Shown: positions 1 through 7,008 of the stretch, piece by piece
Position numbering within the stretch: the first letter of the stretch is position 1
Layout of the letters: each line of letters begins with the position of its first letter
NCBI RefSeq assembly: GCF_023243075.1
Contig: NZ_JALKFZ020000031.1
Coordinates: 57,857 to 121,856 of the forward strand
Direction of reading: 5' to 3'
Origin: Frankia sp. AiPa1
Lineage (GTDB): Bacteria; Actinomycetota; Actinomycetes; Frankiales; Frankiaceae
DNA length: 64,000 nt
Notes under the pieces: model-generated
Told to the model about the DNA's origin: nothing
What the model saw: the letters and a program-made list of their open reading frames with translations, nothing else
Database searches by the model: none
Made by a program: the position numbers and the translations under genes

Positions 1-506
1 CACCCACGTCTGTGGGTACTCATCCGTGCGCCGAGGCATAGGGTCGGCGCCGGAATCAGGCGTACTCATCCGCCGCGCCGATCTCCAATGGCATTCGTAC
101 CGGTCGGTTCCGCTCCCTGCGCCGCCGCCCCAAAGCACCCACCGGCTCATGGCCGCCGATTGCCAGGCAATCACCCGGGGAGTCGGTAGACGAACACGAT
201 CGGTGTCCCAAGCTCGGTGGACATGCTCGCCGCCTGGCCGACGGCCGCCCAACTGTCCGGTTGCGGTCGGCGTTTCGGCTGGGAAGGTGTGATTCGCAGA
301 ACATGATCACTCCCTATCGCGACGGGCTTGGCACCCAGCTTTGGGTTGCGCACTCCGAGCACCACACCGCCGAGCGCTAGTCCGTCTCTTGGTGTTCGGC
401 AGCTCGAGTTCGCGACTCCGTCCAAGCGCGCGTGACAGTTCCTGGTGTTCTCGTGGTAATACTAGACGCGTGAGTTCTGCGGTCCGCTGACCTGAAGGAG
501 AGTGGC
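1..506. other. Non-coding left edge and lsr2 upstream region
   Basis: I see no convincing gene here. An 11-bp direct repeat (GTACTCATCCG) occurs near positions 16 and 63. The last 80 bases form the lsr2 promoter and leader, listed separately. Confidence 0.5.
432..465 (+). promoter_or_regulatory. Putative lsr2 promoter
   Basis: A GTGACA -35-like hexamer near 432 is followed about 19 bases later by a TAATACTAG stretch (457-465) that supplies a -10 box. This is the most AT-rich short segment upstream of lsr2. The spacing is slightly long, so the exact hexamers are uncertain. Confidence 0.4.
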
Positions 507-848
507 ATGGCTCAGAAGACCATCGTCTCGTTGATTGACGATCTCAGTGGAGAAGAGGCCGACGAGACTGTCCGCTTCGGACTCGACGGTGCGCAGTATG
601 AGATCGACCTGTCGGAGAAGAACGCCACGAAGTTGCGCGAGTCCCTGGCTCCGTTCGTCACCGCGGCCCGCCGTTCCGGCGGTCGTGCGGCCGGCAGTCG
701 CCGTGGCGTGCGTACCCCTTCGCGGCGTACCGGTGGAACCGACCGCACCGCCGACATTCGTGAGTGGGCGCGCAGCAACGGATACACGGTGAGTGACCGT
801 GGCCGTATCGCCTCCAACATCGTTGAGGCGTACGACAAGGCTCACTGA
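507..848 (+). CDS. lsr2: Lsr2 nucleoid-associated xenogeneic silencer
   Basis: A 113-aa protein with the Lsr2 layout: an N-terminal oligomerisation domain beginning MAQKTIVSLIDDLSG, a basic Arg/Gly/Ser linker (about 52-75), and a C-terminal DNA-binding domain with the minor-groove RGR motif at 98-100 and the usual NGYTVSDRGR / NIVEAY context. Lsr2 bridges AT-rich DNA and silences horizontally acquired genes in actinobacteria. The start is fixed by AAGGAG at 495-500, six bases before ATG 507. The gene stands alone, convergent with the peptidase gene and separated from it by a strong hairpin. The low-GC ATPase/TOPRIM module far downstream is the kind of DNA Lsr2 usually binds (inference). Confidence 0.97.
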   Translation: MAQKTIVSLIDDLSGEEADETVRFGLDGAQYEIDLSEKNATKLRESLAPFVTAARRSGGRAAGSRRGVRTPSRRTGGTDRTADIREWARSNGYTVSDRGRIASNIVEAYDKAH

Positions 849-985
849 TCCTGGCCTTGACGGCTTTTCCGGGCCGAGGCGCTTGAAGCAGTGGACCCCG
901 TAGTACCCATCGCGCTCGCGGTATTCCGCCGCGGGCCGCGCGCCTCGCTGGCCCTGGACCTGCCGGTCAGGTTTTCCCGGGGCGT

Positions 986-1022
986 GTTCCTGCCACACCG
1001 GCATGGCTGGTGTGGCAGGAAC
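986..1022. terminator. Bidirectional terminator hairpin between lsr2 and pepP
   Basis: A perfect 14-bp inverted repeat (arms 986-999 and 1009-1022, 9-base loop) lies between the convergent lsr2 and aminopeptidase genes, about 140 bases past lsr2 and 50 bases past the peptidase stop. There is no long U tract, as is common in actinobacteria. Confidence 0.8.
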
Positions 1023-1072
1023 GTTTGACCACCGGCCGCCGACGCAGACTGTCGCCGGCTCTGTTCGTTCCG

Positions 1073-2758
1073 TCAGTTCGGCAGGTGTTGACCCATCCAG
1101 TTTTCGACCTCTTCCGCCGTTCGCGGAAGCGCGGCCGACATGTTCTGGCATCCATCCCTGGTGACCAGGATGTCGTCTTCTATCCGCACCCCGATGCCGC
1201 GTAGCTCCGGGGGGACTGTCAGGTCGTCGGGCTGGAAGTACAGGCCAGGTTCCACAGTGAGGACCATCCCCGCGGCGAGGGCGCCGTCCCGGTACGCCTC
1301 ATCCCGCGCCGCGGCGCAGTCGTGCACATCCAACCCCAGCATGTGGGATGTGGAATGCAGGGTGTATCGCCGGTGCAGGCCGGCGTTCGGCGCCTGCGGA
1401 TCCTCGGACAGTGAGGCCTGCGCCCCGCCGGGAAGCAGCCCCCAGTCCTCGAGCGCCGTGGCGATGACCCGCATGGCCGCCCGATGCGGATCCAGGAAGG
1501 ACGCGCCTGGCCGGACCGCCTCGATGCCGGCCTGCTGCGCGTGAAGTACCACGTCATAGACCTTCCGCTGCAGGTCGGTGAACCGACCGGTGATCGGCAG
1601 CGTGCGGGTGACGTCGGCGGTGTAGAGAGATCGTCCCTCCACTCCCATGTCCAGCAGGGCGAGGTCACCGGCACGCACCGGGCCGTCGTCGCGGACCCAG
1701 TGCAGGGTCGTCGCGTGCTGCCCGCAGGCAACGATCGAGCCGTATCCCACGTCGTTGCCGTCGACCCGCGCCCGGCGCCAGAACGTGCCCTCCAGCCAAC
1801 GTTCTCCGTTGGCCAGTGTCATGGCGTGGCCGATTTCCCCCACGCACTCGGTGAAGCCGCGCGTGGTGGCCGCGACGGCATCGTCAAGCGCGAGGAGCTC
1901 GAAGTCGTCCTTGACCAGCCGAAGTTCGGAAAGTGTCTGGGCCAGTTGGGCGTCGCGATCGACATCGGCGCCGTCGGCTGACCAGCGCAGCACCGAGCGG
2001 TCTACCAGCGGATCGATTCCCCGCAACACCCTGGTGTTTCGAGGCGCGAGTCGGGCGAGGGCGTCGGAGAGTTCGGACAGGGGCCGACATTCGATCTCCA
2101 ACGCTGTCTGGGTCTCGCGCACCCCTGGGCGGGGCCCCACCCACAGTTCGCCGTATCGACGATCGGCGTAGAACGCTGAGGTGGACCGATCCGAGCGGCC
2201 GGGGACATACAGCGTTGCCGTGTGCTCGCCGGCCGTGTTCGGTAGCAGAACCAGTACGGCGTCCGGTTCATGACAACCTGTCAGCCAGAAGAAGTCACTT
2301 CCCGGACGGAACGGATAATCTGTGTCGTTTGCCCGCACCCGCAGGCCACCGGTCGGCACTACCAGGACGTCCGTGGGGAACCGCGCACCCAACAAGTCGC
2401 GTCGTTTCGAGGTGTAGGGTGCGCAGTCATCGCGGGATGGCAGAGCGTTGTCCAGGGGGGCCCAGCCGGCCGCCATAAATCGCCGGAACGCCGCGTGCGG
2501 TACCTCATCGTGGCTGACCTGACCCGTTTCGCGCCGGGAAGCGGGCTGGTCTTCCGAACCCGGGCCGCCTTGGTCGGAGTCGGCGGCAGATGTCAAATCC
2601 ACTCCGGAGCCGATGGAATCGCGCGCCTCGTCCGGCCCATCGGGACGGACGAGATCCGCTCCGCCGGCGCCGATGTTCTGGTCGCGCTCCGCCGAGGCGG
2701 TCCCGGGTACGCTTGGGCCGCGCGGTGTGGGTGTGCTTTCGTCGGACTGGCCACTCAT
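1073..2758 (-). CDS. pepP: Xaa-Pro aminopeptidase (M24B, aminopeptidase P)
   Basis: Cytosolic metallopeptidase that removes an N-terminal residue preceding proline. From the ATG at 2758 it is 561 aa. A hydrophilic, low-complexity Ser/Asp/Pro-rich stretch of about 90 residues comes first, then the aminopeptidase-P N-terminal domain (FRPGSDFFWLTGC) and the pita-bread catalytic domain. Metal ligands are visible as D370 (LLDMGVEG), D382 (YTADVTRT), a His in HSTSHMLGLDVHD, and two Glu in TVEPGLYF and GVRIEDD. The frame stays open to 2938, but the extra residues are not family-like. No Shine-Dalgarno precedes 2758, so a leaderless start is possible. The low-complexity N-terminal extension is unusual for the family. 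Confidence 0.93.
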   Translation of the reverse strand: MSGQSDESTPTPRGPSVPGTASAERDQNIGAGGADLVRPDGPDEARDSIGSGVDLTSAADSDQGGPGSEDQPASRRETGQVSHDEVPHAAFRRFMAAGWAPLDNALPSRDDCAPYTSKRRDLLGARFPTDVLVVPTGGLRVRANDTDYPFRPGSDFFWLTGCHEPDAVLVLLPNTAGEHTATLYVPGRSDRSTSAFYADRRYGELWVGPRPGVRETQTALEIECRPLSELSDALARLAPRNTRVLRGIDPLVDRSVLRWSADGADVDRDAQLAQTLSELRLVKDDFELLALDDAVAATTRGFTECVGEIGHAMTLANGERWLEGTFWRRARVDGNDVGYGSIVACGQHATTLHWVRDDGPVRAGDLALLDMGVEGRSLYTADVTRTLPITGRFTDLQRKVYDVVLHAQQAGIEAVRPGASFLDPHRAAMRVIATALEDWGLLPGGAQASLSEDPQAPNAGLHRRYTLHSTSHMLGLDVHDCAAARDEAYRDGALAAGMVLTVEPGLYFQPDDLTVPPELRGIGVRIEDDILVTRDGCQNMSAALPRTAEEVENWMGQHLPN

Positions 2759-3658
2759 ACGGTTAACGGTAGGGCGACGGGGCTTCCACGGGTAGTGCTC
2801 CGCTCCCCAGGTGGCGCGATCCTTCTCGGGTAGTCCTCTACTACGCCCGCCTGCCGGCAACCCGGCCACGATCCAGATCTGATGTGTCGCGGATGTACCC
2901 AGCCATCCGGAGCGTGCGGCAATCTGGTGCGCCGCCACCTGAGTGAACCGTCATCTGAGTGGTCCGCCGCCCGGGCGGCGATCCCGCGCGCATCCGGTCG
3001 CCACCGATTGGTGGACACAGACATGCGGCGGGTTGTCTGGGATCGGAATAATCTGCAGATCTGTGACTACCTGTTGCCAAATGTTTACGCATCCCCGGGC
3101 GGCGTGATGGGGACGTGCCGGAAGTGCGGCCGGGCTTCTCGGCGGGTGCGGATGTCCATGCGTCCGGTGAAATTCGGGACGCATGGACATATCCCCGGCC
3201 GAACGGAGGAACTACCGGAGCCGGAGCGGTGCCACCCCCGACGGGGCGCGCGGCCACCGCAGACGCGGATCCGAGCCGGTCGTGCCGGTGTACGTGCGGG
3301 TCTGCGGGCCGATCGGGGACCCGTAAGGACGCTATGGTATAAAATACGCCGCTCTGCCCCTTTTTGTCGCCGTCTGGCGTCGGCCACGCGACAGGCGGGT
3401 GGGGCGTCCGCGGTGTTCTCGCCGGAGGATCGGTGAGAAGGTGTCCAGGAGTGTTCCGTTCGCCCGCCGCTGACACGGCTGCCGCTGACACGGCCCCGGC
3501 CACTGCCGACACGGCCACGGCCGCGGTCGCTGTGGATATGGCCGCCGACATGGCTGAGGGCTCGCGATCGAACGGGCGGTCCGCCGACGGCCGGGTCCTG
3601 CGCCGGCTCCACCGGCACGGATGATGGTGCCCCGGTGGACGAGGGAGGGAAGGCAGCC
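2759..3658. other. Long divergent intergenic region
   Basis: 900 bases between divergent pepP and the LCP gene, with no convincing gene. It holds a CCACC-GATT-GGTGG palindrome at 3001-3014, a 14-bp hairpin at 3152-3190 (separate entry), an AT-rich TATAAAAT island at about 3338-3345 that could be a -10 region, and a degenerate tandem repeat of about 15 bp (GCCGCTGACACGG) at about 3466-3520. Open frames across it lack family-like composition. Confidence 0.55.
3152..3190. terminator. Perfect 14-bp hairpin upstream of the LCP gene
   Basis: Arms at 3152-3165 (ATGTCCATGCGTCC) and 3177-3190 with an 11-base AT-richer loop. It lies in the divergent region rather than at a gene end, so it may be an attenuator or protein-binding palindrome instead of a terminator. 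Confidence 0.4.
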
Positions 3659-5335
3659 ATGACCTGGCCTCCGGATCGGCCGGAACGCGATGGCCCACCC
3701 GAGGCCGGTCGGGGGGACCGCCCCGGACGGGGTACGCCTGCCCCCCGCGGCCGTTCCCCACGGGATCCCGCCCGACGTGATGATCAGCGTGGTTCCCCGG
3801 CCGGGAACTGGCCCGCGAACGCGCACCCTCAGCGTCGGCGCCCGGCCGACGATCCGCGCTCCGGGCGGTCCGAGAGAGGCCGTTCCGACCCGCGCGTCGC
3901 GCGCCGTGCGCCGAACCATGACGAGCCGCCCACGAGGCGTTACCCGGCTGGCCGTCCCGACCGCGACGGCCGCTTTCCGGACGGCCACCATCCGGACGAC
4001 GGGTCCCCGCGCGGCCGGTACGGCGTCGGCCCGTACCCAGGGGCCATTCCGCCCACCGAGGTGGATCTGCCCTCGCCGGACGAGCCGGAGCCTGCTGCCC
4101 GCCCGGGCGGTGTGCGCCGCACGGTGACCGCACTGGCCGCCGTGGTCGCCGCCGTTGTGCTGATCCTGGCCACGACGGGCTGGGCCGTGCTGCGTCACTA
4201 CGACGGCCGGGTGAATCATATTCCGCTGACCTTCGGCTCCGGCGTCGACCGACCGTCACCCGCCGGCGGCGGGACGCAGAACATCCTGCTGGTCGGGTCG
4301 GACTCGCGGGCTGGCACGAACGGGGCGTTCGGCGAGGCGGAAGGACAGCGCTCGGACACCACGATCCTCGCTCATCTGGACGCGAACGGATCGACCACGT
4401 TGATCTCGTTCCCCCGGGATCTGTGGGTGACCATCCCCACGTACACCGACTCCCGCGGCACCAGGCACACCGCCCAGCGTTCCAAGCTGAACGCCGCCTT
4501 CTCCTATGGCGGGCCGTCCCTGCTGGTGTCGACGATCGAGACGCTGACCGGGATCCGGGTCAACCACTACGTCCAGATCGACTTCGTCGGCTTCCAGGGG
4601 ATGACCGACGCGCTCGGCGGGGTCACCGTCTGTGTCAAGGAGCTGCCGGCGTCGCTGAAGGCGCAGGGTTTCGACAATGTGCACGACCACTACTCCGGAT
4701 GGTCCGGCCAGGTCGGCGAGAACCGTCTCAACGGTGCCCAGGCGCTCGCCTTCGTCCGGCAGCGCTACGGCCTGCCCGAAAGCGACCTGGACCGAATCCG
4801 CCGGCAGCAGCAGTTCCTTGGCGTGATCTTCAAACGCATCGCGTCCACCGACACCCTGTTCAACCCGTCGAGACTGATCAACGTGGTGGATGCCGCCACC
4901 TCGGCACTGACCCTCGACGACGGCACATCACTGGCCGATCTGCGTCTGCTCGCGCTCCGGATGCAGTCCATCGGCTCAGGCGGAGTGCAGTTCGCCACAG
5001 TGCCCGCGACGGCGGGCAGCCGCGCCGGCCAGAGCGTGCTGGTGCCCGATCCGAACCAGCTCGGCACCTTCCTCGCGCCCTTCGGAGGCGCGCCGTCCCA
5101 GCAGGGCACGACCGGGGCTCTGGCCGTCCCGGGCGGCTCCGGCTCCGTGGCGCAGGCGGCACGTGAGGCAGGCTGGGGGCAGGCGGACGGCCCGGCGGGC
5201 TCGGTGGCGGCCGTCGGTCTCGCCGGTTCCGCTCGTTCCACCTCCCTGGCTGCGATCTGGTCGGAGCCGGTCACGGCACGCGTCGAGGCCGCAGTAGCTC
5301 CCGCCGCGGAATCCGGGGTGGGTTGCACCTACTGA
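3659..5335 (+). CDS. LytR-CpsA-Psr (LCP) family cell-wall glycopolymer ligase
   Basis: Membrane-anchored phosphotransferase expected to move lipid-linked glycopolymers onto peptidoglycan. It is 558 aa from ATG 3659. The order is a Pro/Arg-rich cytoplasmic region (1-150), one transmembrane helix (about 155-176), then an extracytoplasmic LCP domain (about 205-380) with GSDSRAGT, the GQRSDT segment and the ISFPRDLWV motif, where conserved Arg/Asp residues bind polyprenyl pyrophosphate. A second LytR C-terminal-like domain and an Ala/Ser-rich tail follow. ATG 3659 was chosen over GTG 3635 because GAGGGAGGGAAGG lies just upstream. Its stop overlaps the stop region of the convergent yihY-like gene by 7 bases. 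Confidence 0.92.
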   Translation: MTWPPDRPERDGPPEAGRGDRPGRGTPAPRGRSPRDPARRDDQRGSPAGNWPANAHPQRRRPADDPRSGRSERGRSDPRVARRAPNHDEPPTRRYPAGRPDRDGRFPDGHHPDDGSPRGRYGVGPYPGAIPPTEVDLPSPDEPEPAARPGGVRRTVTALAAVVAAVVLILATTGWAVLRHYDGRVNHIPLTFGSGVDRPSPAGGGTQNILLVGSDSRAGTNGAFGEAEGQRSDTTILAHLDANGSTTLISFPRDLWVTIPTYTDSRGTRHTAQRSKLNAAFSYGGPSLLVSTIETLTGIRVNHYVQIDFVGFQGMTDALGGVTVCVKELPASLKAQGFDNVHDHYSGWSGQVGENRLNGAQALAFVRQRYGLPESDLDRIRRQQQFLGVIFKRIASTDTLFNPSRLINVVDAATSALTLDDGTSLADLRLLALRMQSIGSGGVQFATVPATAGSRAGQSVLVPDPNQLGTFLAPFGGAPSQQGTTGALAVPGGSGSVAQAAREAGWGQADGPAGSVAAVGLAGSARSTSLAAIWSEPVTARVEAAVAPAAESGVGCTY

Positions 5336-6546
5336 CCGTCCGGCCCGGCCTCTGGTGTCGGTTCAGCGTCCACCGCTGGACCAGCATCGATCGTCGGCTT
5401 GCGGACGTCCTCGTCCAGAGCTGCGTTGAGCTCGGCGCCGAGCAGCACGGCCAGAGCGGTGATGTAGAAGAACAGCAACGCTGCCACCGGCGAGCCCAGC
5501 GTGCTGTAGACCAGCTCGTGGCTGAACACGAACTCCAGGTACAACCGCAGCGCGTAACTGCCGACCAGCCAGCACACCAGGGCGAGCGACGCGCCGGGCA
5601 GCGCCCGCCACCAGCGGCGGCGCACCGGCAGCGACAGGTGGTAAAGCGAGGTGAGCATGGTGAGCGCGACCAGGCCCACCACCGGCCAGAAGAGCAGGGT
5701 CAGCACTCGGTCGACAGACGGGTGCCGGTCGGCGTCGAGGATCCGGGAGATCAGCCCAGGACCGAGCACCAGTGCCGGCAGAATGATCACACCGCTGGTG
5801 ATCTGACCGACGAACAGCCCGAGTGCCACCAGCCGGCTGCGTACCGCTGACCGCAGGTCACGTTGACCGTAGGCAATGGTGATCGTGTTCACGAAGGTGG
5901 CCATCGCGGTCGATCCCGTCCACAGCGACAGCACGAACCCGATGGAGATCACGTCCGGGCGGCCGCGGGAAAGGATCTCGTCGACGGTGGGCCGCACGGC
6001 TTCGTCGACGACGGACTTGGTGAGCAGGTCACCGGCGCCGTCGAGGATGCTCGTGCGGATGCTGCCCAACGCGTTGTGCCCGATTGCTTCGGCTACATAG
6101 CCGAGCGCCCCGAGCAGTGACAGCAGCAGCGGTGGAAGCGAGAGCAGCTGCCAGAACCCGGCCTCCGCGGCCAGCCCCAGCACCCGGTGCCGCCAGGCGT
6201 TGGAGACGGTGTCGCGGATCAGGGCAACGGGCCGGCGAGGCACCCGTCTGCGCTGTTGGTCGAGCCGGTGGTAGACGGCGCTACCGCGCACCTTCGCCTC
6301 CGCGACGTCCCGACCCCGCCGGGCCTGCGCCACCAGGCCCGGGGCAGCACCGACGGTCGCCGCGCGCCGCAATACCACCGCGGCACGGCGTGCTCGGCCG
6401 CTCTGCGCTGTGGTGGGCGGCCCACTACCGCCGACGGCCACGGTGTCACCGTATGGCCTACTACGGTGCCTGCCACCCAACGGCGCTCGCGTACGGGTCG
6501 GATGCCGCTCCCTGACGCGATCGGTCACCTGGGCAAGGCCGTCCAC
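5329..6546 (-). CDS. YihY/BrkB family integral membrane protein
   Basis: A 405-aa inner-membrane protein of the BrkB/YihY family, whose function is unsettled (formerly misnamed RNase BN). An Arg-rich cytoplasmic N-terminus of about 120 residues is followed by six hydrophobic helices. They include the LLSLPPLLLSLLGALGY segment, the VISIGFVLSLWTGSTAM motif typical of the family, and the C-terminal STLGSPVAALLFFYITA followed by LLGAELNAAL. A hydrophilic acidic tail ends the protein. The start is uncertain: GTG 6546 has no visible Shine-Dalgarno and internal GTG codons could serve. It is convergent with the LCP gene, with a 7-base overlap. Confidence 0.87.
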   Translation of the reverse strand: MDGLAQVTDRVRERHPTRTRAPLGGRHRSRPYGDTVAVGGSGPPTTAQSGRARRAAVVLRRAATVGAAPGLVAQARRGRDVAEAKVRGSAVYHRLDQQRRRVPRRPVALIRDTVSNAWRHRVLGLAAEAGFWQLLSLPPLLLSLLGALGYVAEAIGHNALGSIRTSILDGAGDLLTKSVVDEAVRPTVDEILSRGRPDVISIGFVLSLWTGSTAMATFVNTITIAYGQRDLRSAVRSRLVALGLFVGQITSGVIILPALVLGPGLISRILDADRHPSVDRVLTLLFWPVVGLVALTMLTSLYHLSLPVRRRWWRALPGASLALVCWLVGSYALRLYLEFVFSHELVYSTLGSPVAALLFFYITALAVLLGAELNAALDEDVRKPTIDAGPAVDAEPTPEAGPDGQ

Positions 6547-6600
6547 CGGATGGACCCGCGGCCGGGACGTGCCCCGTTCGACCCTGCCCCAGGCAGCGAA

Positions 6601-6633
6601 AAGGGCACGCCACGTCGCCGTGACATGCCCCTT
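6601..6633 (-). terminator. Imperfect hairpin downstream of the 66-aa gene
   Basis: AAGGGCACGCCACG (6601-6614) pairs imperfectly with CGTGACATGCCCCTT (6619-6633). It lies about 20 bases past the stop of the small Cys/His gene. Confidence 0.4.
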
Positions 6634-6652
6634 CGGCTATCTGACGAGCGCG

Positions 6653-6853
6653 TCAGGAGACGGTGAGTTTGTCGGTCTCGTCGTGGTACTCGACGGCCAT
6701 CTCACGCAGCTTGGAGTCGTGCGACTTGGCATGGTGCCGGCAGAACAGAAGGTCCCCGCCGCCCGGCAGCACCACACGCACGTATGCCTGGGCACCGCAC
6801 CGGTCGCAACGATCGAGGTTGGTCAGCGTCGGCTTCGTGGTAGTCCCTGTCAC
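6653..6853 (-). CDS. Small conserved actinobacterial Cys/His protein (DUF7455-like)
   Basis: A 66-aa protein from GTG 6853. Residues C16, C19, C38 and H40/H41 (CDRCG ... FCRHH) form a likely zinc-binding knuckle around a β-strand-like stretch, AQAYVRVVLP. Similar small proteins are widespread in actinobacteria, often near sigma-factor or DNA-metabolism genes; their function is unknown. The start is chosen because TTGGAG precedes GTG 6853 with good spacing, whereas the longer frame to 6898 lacks a ribosome-binding site and adds unrelated residues. Confidence 0.8.
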   Translation of the reverse strand: MTGTTTKPTLTNLDRCDRCGAQAYVRVVLPGGGDLLFCRHHAKSHDSKLREMAVEYHDETDKLTVS

Positions 6854-7008
6854 ATCTACTCCAACTGTGTTAGGCGGCCAGACGTTCCGGCTGACCATGT
6901 GACGGTTTACTCACAGCCGGCTCTCGTGGCGTCTTTGCATCCAGAGCGGCGTGGTGCCTGCGGCGGGTGATGGCCGCAGACGTTCTCGGATCGGACCCGT
7001 CGGAGAGT

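Noticed and set aside
2882..3436. Open frame of 184 codons between pepP and the LCP gene
   Set aside because: Basic, compositionally odd, no start signal; hairpin and repeats lie across it.
3364..3624. Ala/Thr-rich short frame before the LCP gene
   Set aside because: It consists of a tandem repeat with no start signal or family-like sequence.
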